Shown here: piece after piece, positions 44,374-56,179 of the stretch | Position numbering within the stretch: the stretch's first letter is position 1 | Layout: each line of letters begins with the position of its first letter | Notes under the pieces: model-generated | Told to the model about the DNA's origin: nothing | Seen by the model: only the letters and a program-made list of their open reading frames with translations | Databases searched by the model: none | Translations under genes and position numbers: made by a program | Source of the DNA: Aaosphaeria pasadenensis | Lineage: Eukaryota; Ascomycota; Dothideomycetes; Pleosporales | Assembly: GCA_022813625.1 (NCBI GenBank) | Contig: JAKLMB010000008.1 | Coordinates: 248,001 to 312,000 of the forward strand | Length of the DNA stretch: 64,000 bases | Reading direction: 5' to 3'

Positions 44374-45529
44374 GCCGACTCACATCATCAAATGGTTAGT
44401 CTTTCCATCACTATGACCTTTTCTTTGGAAATTCTTGCCGTCGCACCCGTATTGACAGAAGACTATAGATGTAGTATCGTGCCGAGTCGGACGTACATTC
44501 AAACTCGTGGTCGTAAAAAGCGTTGGATTTGATGGCTAAAGATGGCGGGCGCTGGAAATAGGCTTTATGGGTACAGAGTACGGAGTAGTCGTTCCTACCT
44601 TAGGCGAGTTGGTGAAACGTTTCCTCCGCTTGCCGTTCGTATTCCATTTTCTAGTCCCCTTTTTCCATTACCCCATGGCATCATCAATGCAGATACCTGA
44701 GTAGTCTCGGAATAGAGAGAGAATTATCATAAACTCATTATAGCAAAGACAACGTGGTACAGAATGATGACTCTGCATTTCCAATGTCGTGCATGACCCT
44801 CGCATCCTGAAGGCACCGCGTAAGCCAGCGCAGCGTTCTTTATCCTTGGTCTTCAGAATTAGATGTCAAATGTTCCCGTGGTGTCTTGTGTTTCGTGATT
44901 TTAGGTTTAGCATAGTGTGCGGTAGGCTTTGGTCCGTCTCTACGAATTGCGGGTCGGTCGGTGCTCAGTGAAAAATGGGGAGTTGCGGAGGATGTGAGTA
45001 GGGTGGGGGTGATTTGATCTTGGTTAGCGACATCTGTAAGAACATCAAGATAGGATGATAGATAAATCTGCCATGCTTGGGTATTAAAGAAACTGAGGCA
45101 AAGTCTCTTTCTATATGCGCCTTGAATCGACATGTAAAGATTAACATCCAATTCAAAGAGACTCACATGGCTATCCAGAATTGCAGTGCCCGACTAACGA
45201 AGCATGGTGCGAACACTACCCGTGAGAAACTTCGGATCGAAAAGCATTCGTTCATTCTCTATAATTAGACATGACTACCTGGAGCTGCATGCAGAATATT
45301 GAAATTATGTATCCCGAAACCCTGTCAAGATGCCCCAGTGCAGTTACCTGCAGGCCGCACGAGGTGATACAATTACCTTTGCTTCGTCGACTATAAAGCT
45401 CCACAGCCCAGCTGCTCATTCAAAATCATGCAGCATCAATTGTCTCGTTCACAATCCCACCATCAGTCGCTTCTGCATATAATTCATTATCTTCCATTAT
45501 TCTCAATAAAATACCAACTGTCCGCCAAA
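44374..45529. other. Intergenic region
   Basis: About 1.16 kb without a supported exon; its right end is the promoter of the secreted 205-residue protein. Confidence 0.45.
45392..45397 (+). promoter_or_regulatory. TATA box (TATAAA)
   Basis: About 135 bp upstream of the ATG at 45530. Confidence 0.5.
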
Positions 45530-46147
45530 ATGCAACTCACAGCCCTACTCCTTGCAACGGTCGCCAGTGCATCCCCACTCATCCAGCGCCAAACAACCCA
45601 ACTTCTCCCATGGGAGATCACTGGTGTGGGCGGCCACAGTCCCTCCGGCAGACCAGGGAACGACCCTCATAGCACCATCACCATCTGGATCAACAACCCG
45701 AATACTATACCAGTCCGCAGTGCTCCACACAACGGGAATGTTGTCCTCTCACCCCTCTGGTCCAACTGCACAATTTCGTGGATCAAGAAGGAAGACATTC
45801 CCTGGGGCGTACCCCAACCTTGTCAATTCAACGGGGTGCAAACCGGCGACGGTGAAATCGCTGGTGACGCCTTCGGAACATTCACTATCACGATTCGTGA
45901 AGGTGATGGGGAGTATGCGCCGCAAGGAGACTTCAACGTCGACATCAAGGAGTTCAGGGAAATGAGGCCGTATAATGAATTGATACAAAGGACATATGAG
46001 GGTTCCGCTAAGTTTAAGATTGGGCTCAACATGAGGCAAGTTTGCGGCGGATCAGGAGTTTGCAATTGGGGGTTGAGTGACGGGCCAGTCACTGTGCAGC
46101 AGACATTGACGGAGTCTGTTGGGGGATATCCACCTACCAAGAGGTAG
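45530..46147 (+). CDS. Secreted orphan protein with four cysteines, 205 aa
   Basis: The start is set at 45530, where a clear signal peptide begins (MQLTALLLATVASASPLIQR); the frame is open 34 codons further up but that part is not signal-like. The mature protein of about 185 residues is beta-rich in appearance (WEITGVGGHSPSGRPGNDPH, STITIWINNP, GTFTITIREGDGEY) and has four cysteines (SNCTISW, QPCQFNG, RQVCGGSGVCNW), enough for two disulfides. Intronless. No GPI signal. This profile (small, secreted, cysteine-bearing, TATA-driven) is that of candidate effectors or surface-antigen-like proteins, but no enzyme motif is visible and I do not recognise the family. Confidence 0.78.
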   Translation: MQLTALLLATVASASPLIQRQTTQLLPWEITGVGGHSPSGRPGNDPHSTITIWINNPNTIPVRSAPHNGNVVLSPLWSNCTISWIKKEDIPWGVPQPCQFNGVQTGDGEIAGDAFGTFTITIREGDGEYAPQGDFNVDIKEFREMRPYNELIQRTYEGSAKFKIGLNMRQVCGGSGVCNWGLSDGPVTVQQTLTESVGGYPPTKR

Positions 46148-46609
46148 AGTATGTATCAGTATGAAGAGTCTGATAGGGTCACCGGAAGGGAAAGCTGTGA
46201 GGAAAGTTCAGAAACGTTGGTTCTACTACCACTCCAAATGGCAACTCGTCAATGTTCCGTATTTTTTTTGCTTTCGGTCCAATTACTTTTATTCCAAATG
46301 TGTCTAACCTTCACCATACTCCAAATGGTCCAAAGCGGCAAATACAAGACCAGCCCACATGTACTAGTAGATTTTGAGTTCAAATACGAACCTAGAGAGC
46401 GTCTATGTAACCCTGAGCAACGTGGAGGGAGCCGTGTACTAACTCTCTCATTTATAAGGAGGAACCTTCTTCTGGATGTCCTTGACTTTGTAGCAACTCC
46501 AAGACATGCGATAATGACCTAATATTTGAATTGAATAAGAATGATTTCTTGATTATTGTCGTGACTATTGGTGTCTGAAGACTGAATTACGGTAGATAGG
46601 CGCCAAGTG
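46148..46609. other. Intergenic region, convergent 3' ends
   Basis: About 460 bases between the stop codons of the secreted protein and the NLR. No gene supported. Confidence 0.5.
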
Positions 46610-49600
46610 TTAAAGACCTAGTGTGCTGACCACGTGCAAGGCTTCGAGAAGATCCTCACAGTCTTCCGCGAATCGGACATTTCTGCGCTGAGCATGAAGG
46701 AGTGCCAAAATCTCGTGACCGCTTTTGTAGTTCCTCAGAGCTGAAGAAAATACCCCCCTTGTAATCACGACTTCGTCTCTGCGCCGGGCGAGCAGGATTG
46801 TCATGATATCTTTACCATTTTCACTTCCTACAACTAATTCAAGTATCCTCTCTGTGATCGGGATACTGTCTCCGTACTGGCCAAGGAGAAGTGTCATAGC
46901 CTCCTTATCGTTGTTAAGGTTCCTTGCAGTCATAAAAACTGCCTCTTCCCAGATCACCGCATTGTCTTCATGCAGATCAGGAGGCTGTGCCATTGTATCA
47001 AATATCCAGGACATTGCAGCTGGAGTGACCAACTGACATATTTTCTGAACTCGATTGAGAAGATATGCCGTGAACGTGTTGCTTGGAGTTCTTGTAGCCA
47101 TAAGCTGATCTGATCCCAGCAGAATCCTTATGCACGCCCTACTTCGGTTGATCAAGGCGACATTCAAGAGATTTTGGCAGCTCTTGGGCGTGATCTGCAA
47201 TGGTATAGCTGGATCTTTCAATGTGTCCTCTAAGATTTCGCTAAAGTCGAAAGCGCATGAAGCCAACAAACGGATAGACAAATCTGAATCTAGATCCCCA
47301 ACAGAGTCTCTTGGATTCAATCTTCCGAACCAGTGCAGATGTATTCCTCTAGACTTCTGTATCCGTTCGATCCAGTGTACAAGAGCGGGGTTCGTGTTCG
47401 TGCCGCCAAGACCAAACACATGTTGTAATATTGTCTTCAAGTTCCCAGACTTCCTTTTGTGCTTTGCTCCCCGGCAATGGTCGGGCCATTGAGCCTCCGC
47501 GTATTTGCGCAACTCTTTAAGATCATACTGAGATGAATGCGCGTGAAAACCTAATTTCCAAAGCAGGTTCCGGGATGCAATGCCTGAGTCGGCGGACAGC
47601 ACATTGAGGAGACAAATTTCTGCCGTTAGAGCGTTCGTTTCCGAGCTGTTGAATTCGACCTTCTGTTCCAAATACTCTTGGACGGACAGGTGGGCAAAGC
47701 GGAAGGTTTCCAGCTGACAATCATAGACAACGAAGTTGTTACAAATCTTGAGCACGCGGCCTATCGATACGACCGACTGGAGATTATATGACACAACATG
47801 AAGGAATTCTTCCGTTCGCAACCTCGTCCGAGAACACAATAGCCAAGAAAGGGCAGTCTTGAAAATTGCTGCTTCGTTCCTGCCTGGACGTGTAGACAGA
47901 ATTCCATAAATCTCATCGTACAGAGTATTCAAGTCTGGTGGAAGCCGACCGAGGCTACTGATAATGTCGTCATCGCATGTCAATGAGCAAAGATATTGCA
48001 GCTGCATGCTTGCCCAACGGAACCTAGAAACAAGGTCAATAGTTGCCAGATAATCTGCTGCCATCTTCAACATACATTCCAGTAGCACCCTCGGTAACTT
48101 TGTCAACGATCAGCTTTTTCATTACCGCCTGGGAGTCGCTGTGCTGCAAAAGGGCTCCATCTTTAACGAGGTTGTCAGTTTGTTCGGTTACAAAACGTGC
48201 AATATCGGCACTGTTTTTTTGGGAGTCAATCTCGAGGTTTGGATAATGTCGTAAACGAAAGACAATATTCTGATCGTTGCGACTCGATACGAATATCTTG
48301 ACGAGGCTCGTCGAGTTTTGTAGGATATGTTGTAGGGCCTCAAGTAGCTGAGATTGCTCTTGAGGGTTGCATTCATCCATGGCGTCTATAACAATAGTTG
48401 TCAAAGGATAGAGCGCAGTAAGTTGTACAACAAGTTTCTTGCTTTCGTTCATCTCAAGCGACCCAGACGCGAACCCTTCCATCTCCTTTTCATTGTAAAG
48501 GTCGACAGCAGGTTTCAGTAAAGGGCTTCCGGCTTGAATGCACGATAATTGTCTGGCAATACTGGCAAGCACTGCTTTAGGATCAGAGCGCGTAGGCTCT
48601 GACGGGTTTCGTGAGCAGTAGAAGTAGACGGGCTGAGGGCTGAGGCCGTTTTGGTAGCGAGTTAAAGCGTCCTCTATCACCACGGAACTGTGCAATTGTC
48701 ATTAAATACTTGCAGATAGTTCAGGCATAAAAACACACTTACACTACTTTGCTCTTGCCAGACCCAGGACTTCCATGAAGCCATAGGATAGAGGACGCGC
48801 TGTCGTCTCTCCATTTCTTGAAGACAGGATCAGATTTTAGCCACTGCCCAGTTCCTTCCACAACGCCCTCCCTGCACTGCAGATGATGCTGCTTGTACGG
48901 CTCGCGTGAGAGCCACAGGAGGATTTTGGTACGCTTGTTCCCTTTACTTGGTTAGCCAATATCTAGCTAGCTTACAGATGTTCTAACTTTTGAGACCATC
49001 CTGGATGTCTTTCAGACTGTCATCCATCCGTCGCAACGGTTGTTCCATGTATTCCAGTAGACGCGCCAGTTCTTCATGGTTACGAATGCTATCTATGAAA
49101 GTATCAGCGTTGTTCAAGCATTGTGTGGGTCACTTCGAACCATGTCGCTCTACCAGATCCTTGCAACGACTGACGTCCTTTTCTGCCTGGTGGACGTCGC
49201 CGAGACCCGTTTGGAGGTCCGATTCTGAGGCGAGTGCGCTTTTGAACGTGTTTTCTGACCGAGAGTCAATGATTGTCTACATTGTGGAAAGCATATACGT
49301 ACTTAGAGTCCCCTGTTCGAAATAGCGCTTTGCCTTGGACAAGAATCTTAAGATAGCTGCATAGAGCCTTACCACAGCTTTTTCTAGCTCCTTCACCGCT
49401 TCTGACGTACCACGAAGATAAAATTCCTCGATAAGAGCGAGCTTGCAAATACCCTCGGCTATCTCCGCAAGATCGGTAATCACTGATGCTCGTTTCTTGA
49501 CATCATTGACTGCGACCTGCAAAAAGGTCATTAGCTGCCTTCAAGAGTCCAAGAGCGCGACCTGCCTGTAAAATAGAACGAATCGCCGCCCAAGGGAGAG

Positions 49601-49878
49601 CGGCATGCACAGGATCATACTGCACAGCAACATCGCCGACCTCTTTGAACGTTTCGACCCACCGAACAATCTTTGCAAACACGTCCCTCAATATGACAAC
49701 CTCCCCATTCTTGCGAGTGTATTTCCATCTGGCCTCTTCGTTCTGTTCCATGGAATTCATGGCGGCGGCGTGCACGTCGGTAAGGACCTGGAGCCCAGCG
49801 GAGCTGTCGATATCGTCATCGATGATACGCTTGTCGTTGTCCGAGAGCTCTTTGACTGCGCGAGCCCAAAGGTCGTTA
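46610..49878 (-). CDS. NLR-type protein: NACHT_N domain, NACHT NTPase and C-terminal repeats (5' end unresolved)
   Basis: Exons in order: 49878-49566, 49516-49303, 49254-49141, 49092-48988, 48941-48743, 48687-48076, 48023-46610; together 990 codons in one frame. The first three exons hold the fungal NACHT_N domain (NDLWARAVKELS, ARWKYTRKNGEVVILRDVFA, FKEVGDVAVQYDPVHAALPW, ILQVAVNDVKKRASV). The NACHT NTPase has the P-loop WLHGSPGSGKSK and Walker B TTIVIDAMDEC, then a winged-helix region and RFAHLSVQEYL. The C-terminus has at least two degenerate repeats of the type I[ML].LL..R...V.IT (MTILLARRRDEVVITRGVF, ILALLHAQRRNVRFAED). Fungal NLRs of this design act in heterokaryon incompatibility or innate sensing. 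Intron 1 (49565-49517) is GC-AG. The exon before 49878 must donate two bases, which the obvious ATG exon does not. Confidence 0.85.
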
Positions 49879-52434
49879 CTAATAAAAGCAAGGTATGTTA
49901 GCAGGCTTGCTGGAGCAGCTTGAACCAGTGACCTCACCTGCGGCTCCAACTTTGGTAGAAGGAGCCATTGATATTGTATTGTGTACTGATGGTAGAGCGA
50001 ACGAATCTGGAAAATTTTGTCCTTGTACTCAAGGAGAAAGAAAGGGTACCAGGGTGAAAGGCGTAGCTGAGGGTGTTTTGACGAAGTTCACGGAAGGTAA
50101 TTGAACATAAAGATACCACAGAAACACTAATCGGTACGAGAGATCAAAATTGAATGGATCTGAAAACGAAGGATTGTTTGATAAGGATTGAGAGTAAAGC
50201 TGCGCTGGAAGCTGGCTATAAGGCTGGAAGGTTGAGCAAACACCATGGCGTACGGGCCACGGCTGCCAGCGTCACAGCCTATCAGTGACAAGATGATGGA
50301 CAATATCAGGGGCACATGTCTCGGGAACGGACGTACAACATACGCTCACTAAACCCTCTTGTGTGAGTAACCCATGGCGTTGATAGACTCTATAAGAAAG
50401 TGTACAGCGCTCAAAGATATTCGGAATTATTTCGAGACAACAGTGTTCTATGCACTTACAGCAGGGTCCATACTATATAGTAAGTAAGCTACTTCACTGC
50501 AATGCGGCAAACTTGGTTCTGCTGTTTCACCACAGGAAGCTTCCCGTTAGGTAGCACGTGAGCGAAGACAGCCACCATGCATGTGACTACAATTCAATCT
50601 TCCTCACAGTCCCAGATCAACCAGGACCCGTGATGAAAAAAATGAAGACCAGACTTAGTTCGCATCAGCCAGAAGTAGTGCGGAGTATACTGGCGACACA
50701 ATGTCCAGGGCGATCCAACGAGCAAGCAAGTGGGGTTCGCTCAGACTGAGTGTGAAAATAAAAGGTAAAGTGGTAAGAGGCCCGATAAGCCCCGGGTCCA
50801 AGCAATTACGCTATGGAAGAACAGATACTACACTTGATCTAAGCCAAAATGGCAAAGAGAGCTGAGGAATTCGAAATTGGATGGGATTTTGGGGGGTTTA
50901 TATACTTGGGGTGGTGGTTTAGGCAACGGAAGAGCATGTGACGTGCACGTGACATGGTGTTGATGCCTGGTCGGATGGATCATGGTGGGCATATGAGTTG
51001 ATTCATTGAAGACGACGCACAATGTCTATAGAGACTGAGAAGGTAGATGACCTCTCCCTACACAACACAACCCAACAGGGTCTTACCTGGAATTGATAAA
51101 ATTAGAGGATGGTCTTTGAGAATACTGACTGCGTGATCAAAGTGGTATCCTTCCGCTGCTATGGATCAAGCTAGAAACTTAAGCTCGTCCACTTCCAATC
51201 CAGTCCAATCATTCTCCTTACAACGACGTATCAGCATAGCTTTGGAATAAATTGTAATTGCGGGTGACAGAGGTCTGAGGGCCTGGTAGTCATTAAAACA
51301 TGCGAACAAGGATATCTTAACCTGTAGTTTTTGAGAACATAGTAACATGCTTCTTAGTGTTCTAACCTTTCCCCCGTCGTGAAGGATCTTGTGAAAAAGA
51401 CGAAGAATCTACACCAACATCAACATCGGCGGTTAATTTTAGAAGTATAGTAACCTGAGCTTTGGAACTGTGTGTTCATGTTCTTGAAGTCTAGAGTATT
51501 GCGTCTTTCGCCAATGAACCAAAGAACCTGTCAACGCTCATGTCTTCGCGAGCTTGGTTTCTTTCCAGCTATGTACAAGGCCAAAGGCATCGTACAGAGT
51601 AGCAATTTTTGATCTGTTCAATTGAATGTTCAATCTGCCCTTTGCCAGTCCTCGTGCGTCGAGCGCAATACCGAGGCAGACGAATTGACCTACCGTTCCT
51701 GACTGGTCCGTCAATGCGCACCAGGACTGATAAAAGCCTTGTACTTAAATCTCCTTCCCAAACAAACCGCGCACGCTTCATCGAAATGGTACATTCTTCC
51801 TAGCGCCCGGCTTCAGTGATGGGGAAACCTGCGGGGTGCATACCTCCGAAGGGAATAAACTGGGCTTAGGTGGCCGTGGATATTGCGGGGTATACTCAAC
51901 CCCGGCACCGTAGACAGTCACGCTGGCACCTCAAGATGTGCGAACTTCAATGCGGCTGCCAGGGATCGTCGGATCTTCGATTACTTTGAGCACTCTTGGG
52001 CTTGCAATTCATCTATCATGCATCTAACTAAACCCCATGGGTTCAATTTGGGCCGAGTTATCGACCACTGACTTGTTTAACATCGCGATCGTCCAGGTAC
52101 CGGTGTGAACTTGGTACAGTTCAACCGGGGACCAGAGACATGGTTGCATACATGTTTATCGCATCTCAACCCACGGATGGCTCAAATAATTTCCAAGCTC
52201 CGAACGAAGTGCAGCGCCCTACGAAGTGACTAAATGGACCGCCAGCCCATTGAACGGACACTCGCGCCAGAAGAGGATGTCATGTCCTTTGGTACATGAA
52301 TCTCGTGGGCAAGATGGAAGATATAAATTGGCACGATGCCTCGCATCAAACAACCAGCAACTCTCCCTCCAACTCCAGGAAAGTCCACCTCCAGCTAGCT
52401 CATCCCATCTTCACGAGAAGTCTTGCTTTTCAAG
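49879..52434. other. Region upstream of the NLR and of the cutinase
   Basis: About 2.5 kb. Its left end contains the unresolved first exon(s) of the NLR; an ATG at 49967 (minus strand) with a good gtgagg donor is out of phase with the conserved exon. A 10-bp palindrome acgtgcacgt is at 50941-50950. No further gene, RNA gene or repeat is supported. Confidence 0.4.
52322..52327 (+). promoter_or_regulatory. TATA box of the cutinase gene
   Basis: TATAAA about 110 bp upstream of the cutinase ATG at 52435. Confidence 0.55.
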
Positions 52435-53209
52435 ATGAAGTTTCTTTCCGTCCTCTCCCTCGCTTCTTTAGCGATTGCCATCCCCGTCGACGTTGTTTCG
52501 CCCCGTCAATCAAGCAGCACAACACGAACCGAATTGGAGAGCGGTAGCAGCTCAGCATGCCCCAAGGCAATCTTCATCTATGCCCGTGGCTCGACTGAAG
52601 CTGGCAACATGGTACGTATCATCCACTTGCAATTCCGACGAAATCAATCTGACTCCTTCTACTAGGGCGACGGGGAAGGAATTCTTGTTGCAGACAAATT
52701 GGAGGCCCGGTATGGGGCTGCCAATGTCTGGGTTCAGGGTGTTGGGGGGCCCTACTCTGCGGATCTGATATCAAATCTGCTTCCCAAGGGTACAAGTGAC
52801 GCTGCCATCAATGAGGCTGTCAGGCTCTTCAACCTAGCCCGTTCAAAGTGCCCCAACGCTGCAATCACTGCCGGAGGATACAGGTTAGATCTTCCTATCA
52901 ATCTCCACCAGAATCACAAAGCTAACATTCGACAACAGTCAAGGTACAGCTGTTATCGCTGGTGCCATTTCCACCCTCAGCTCTGCAGTCTCAAACCAGG
53001 TCAAAGGCGTCGTGTTCTTCGGCTACACCAGGAACAAGCAGAACAACGGTGCGATCCCTAATTTCTCGAGCAGTAAGTTGCAGGTGTACTGCGAGTCGGG
53101 CGATCTTGTTTGCGATGGAACGTTGGTTATAACACCGGCGCACTTTGAGTATTCCGATGAGGCTGCTGGACCGGCGCCGAATTTCTTGATCAGCAAGATC
53201 GGAGCGTGA
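52435..53209 (+). CDS. Cutinase, 221 aa
   Basis: Exons 52435-52611, 52666-52883, 52939-53209. Signal peptide MKFLSVLSLASLAIA, then a short propeptide-like stretch. Cutinase family features: CPKAIFIYARGSTEAGNMG (oxyanion-hole region), VWVQGVGGPYSA, the nucleophile elbow GGYSQGTAV with Ser132, Asp187 in YCESGDLVCDG, and His200 in TPAHFEY. Cysteines at SSACP, RSKCP, VYC and LVC pair as in known cutinases (two disulfides). It hydrolyses ester bonds of plant cutin outside the cell. Length is normal and all catalytic residues are present, so it should be active. It is TATA-driven, in line with inducible expression. Confidence 0.96.
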
Positions 53210-54462
53210 AATGTTGGATCTGGCATTCTTGAATAATGTTACCACTGTGATGTTGTCAGTGGATGTATATAGCATGAGATGTGACGCTTTTCTTTCACGT
53301 ACAAATCTTGGACTATAAAGAAATTGGCGGTCAAAGATGGGTCCCTGTGCCAAAGGAGAAGCATTGCGACTACTTTCAATTTTCGGGATAATGCGATTCA
53401 TCTTATTGTTCCTTATCGAGCAATTTATAGTTAGTTGTCGCCGTATAGTTCTCACGTTCAATTCCGACCTATGAAATTCTACGAGGCTCGCCTGCGCTAA
53501 CCGCCATTCAACAAATCAAACCTGTCCCTGTACTCGAAGGCCTAGACAGAACGCACCACAGATCTGTGCAATTGATTTGACAATACTCATTGCCAGAGCG
53601 TATTGATCGAAATGATCGCTACCTTGGACATTGAACTCTCAGAGCCTCTTTCCTCGGATCAACTTCAAGGGTCTTTGCCCACAACCATGATTCGAGCTAC
53701 AAATGCTGACTCATGCATTAGTGTAACTAACGTACGCAAAATTGGATACGTATGAAGTTACCTCCACAACGTAAAAGATTTTACCATGTCCTGATAGATA
53801 ATTGAACAAGGATGTTTCAGGTTTTCAACTCATTGAATTGCTTATCTCCGACTTCTATTGCCAAAATGATGTTTCATCCATCTGATTCAACGACGCTGAT
53901 AGGCCGGACCAAGGCATCAAGTCGACTTCAGCGCTTCGCTTCATAGAACCGAAGGAAAAGTTACCTATTTTGTAACAGCAGGACATCTCACATCGATCGA
54001 TCGGATACGACGAGCGACCTACATCATGATAAACAGAGCCTCGTATTGGTTAGTAATGCCAAATTTGGCTGATGATTGTATTGTGCTGGCCCCGGTTGAC
54101 TATTATCTTTTGTCATAAAGGGATAAGGACTGAAGGCTAACAGTGGCCCGTCGGGCTCCCCGCCTGCTAGATTCCTTTATAGTTTTACCTTGAACATATC
54201 GTCTACTACGTGTTCTTCCTTGAATAGGCAAATCCTGCTACGAAGCGAGCGCGCAACTAGAAGCAATAACATCAATAACGATGTCGGCTTGATGTCGATT
54301 GATTCCGGCAACCCCACTCCGTATATACTATGGCCGGTAGCCGAGCGTAGCATCGGAATCAATTCTTTAGTTATAAGCATACAATGGGTCCTCGTCCGTT
54401 CGCCAACGCATCTCCATTCTCAACTTTGCGAACTCAGCAGTGGCCTTTTTGCGAACACCAGA
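53210..54462. other. Intergenic region without a supported gene
   Basis: About 1.25 kb. An open frame starting near 54190 runs into the next gene but starts with a different, unsupported N-terminus in the same frame; the ATG at 54463 is preferred because the receptor-like sequence begins there. Confidence 0.4.
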
Positions 54463-55502
54463 ATGAGTATCCCAAACACCAATGACCCATGCGGGATCAT
54501 GCCCTTCGCGACTTATGACTGGCACGATATTTCGTGCAACTTCAACGATTACGGCTATCACATACCATGGAATCCTTCCGTCTTCTGCATTTATGCAGCA
54601 ATCACTGCAGTCGCTACACAGCTGGTCTTGCAGCTCATTGGTCGTACAACAATTCGCTTTAAGCGCAGAGATACTTTGTATTTCTGGTAAGAGCTGAACT
54701 ACATCAAGTCGTTGCATCAACATTAATCACTTGAAGGTCTCTCATCATAGTATCGACGGGCATCTTGATGTATATCATAGCGCTTCTGTTCCGAATCTTT
54801 ATCCTTCCTGTGACTAGCCTCGCTTTCTCCTTGCCATACCTTTTTGCTCAGATATTCATCTTAACTGGATTCGGGCTAGTTCTCTATTCCCGGCTACATC
54901 TAATAACGGACGATCCTTGGATAATACGATGCATGCTAAGCATGATTGTCGTTTGCGCCTTTCTCGGACACACGATGTCTGTTGTTCAGACAGCTATCAT
55001 CTCACTCCAGAAAACACTCCTTTCAAGACGCATAATGAATCATATTTCGTGGATAGACTGCGTCTTTACCGGCCAAGACCTGATCCTTTCAGTGGCATAC
55101 GTTTACCTGTACCGAAAACGTATGAAGGAATCCGAGGCTTTTGCTTCCGAGCGATCGAAAAGACGGGATGCAAAAACGTTCAAATTGCTGATAACAGCCA
55201 ACAGTATAGTTCTGCTGCTTGATGTGGTTCAGAACGTTCTTTTATGCCGGAAGATTTACATTGCGAGATACATGTGTTTTCCACTTATCTGCGCAATCAA
55301 ATTGGAGGTTGAGTTCATCGTGTTGAACCGTTTGGTCAAGAATACAGAGAAGAGTGTGCAGTCTCTACAAGTTCCTTCACTCGGCATTGAAACCTCTGTC
55401 GCAGAGGTAAGGGACGCTGAAGCGGGTGAACCGAGAGTAGAGGCTAGACCCATGGTCACTACGCAAATTTTGGATGAGAAATCCAGGGATACCGAGCGAT
55501 AG
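54463..55502 (+). CDS. Seven-helix membrane protein, receptor-like, 329 aa
   Basis: Exons 54463-54686 and 54737-55502, 50-nt phase-2 intron. After a short N-terminus with two cysteines (DPCGIMPF, HDISCNF), seven hydrophobic segments follow: VFCIYAAITAVATQLVLQLI, SLIIVSTGILMYIIALLFRI, LPYLFAQIFILTGFGLVLYS, MLSMIVVCAFLGHTMSVV, DCVFTGQDLILSVAYVYLY, FKLLITANSIVLLLDVVQNV and CFPLICAIKLEVEFIVLNRL. A polar cytosolic tail of about 60 residues ends the protein. The layout with an extracellular N-terminus and charged third inner loop (YRKRMKESEAFASERSKRRD) is receptor-like and similar in style to fungal integral membrane proteins described as GPCR-like, but it lacks the SAT4 landmarks of the gene at 27876. 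Ligand and partner unknown. Confidence 0.78.
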
Positions 55503-56179
55503 TGTTAAGATCAAGGAATTACCGTAGGGGTATACCTAAAGGACCTAGGATGGATGATAATCATGGCATCAACGTGTTTGTCAGCGTAATGCCTAGAGAA
55601 CACCTGTGTCGACGAAACGTTTTAAGAAGTATGAAACATGAATCAAGAATGGATTAAATGAAAATGTAATATCATCAAAATCAATTCAAAATCCACCAGA
55701 TATGAATGCAAACCGGTGTATAAGTAAATAACTTCACTGGCCAGGTTTTCAGGGTAAAGGCGAAAAGGAATATGAAGGCGCGCATACTCTCGTTTCGTGG
55801 CGGGTTTCAGCGTGTGTACATAGACCTAAGTTATTACTAGCCAATCTTGTTCTTGATGAAGATATACACTGTAATATACTGTGTAGAAGTAAGGAAGTAT
55901 TGCGAAACCAAGCTTGACTGCAGATGCACACCGGTCTGAACTTACAATATTGATAGAACTACATGGATACCATTTCAATGGCAGCAAACCTCACAAATGC
56001 GTTAAGTCAACATCTCCAAGTGGAACCCAGCAGAGTCCATTTAATTTGGCTGTATAGCAGCAAGAATCAAGGCTAGTTACACAAGTACAATTTGCCAACC
56101 ATGAGCAGTCTGGTTCAACACCCCCTCTCCCAAAACATGTACGTCCACAGTCGCCTGTGTCACACCACACGCATACGGT
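55503..56179. other. Intergenic region, convergent 3' ends
   Basis: About 680 bases between convergent genes; no exon or RNA gene recognised. Confidence 0.5.
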
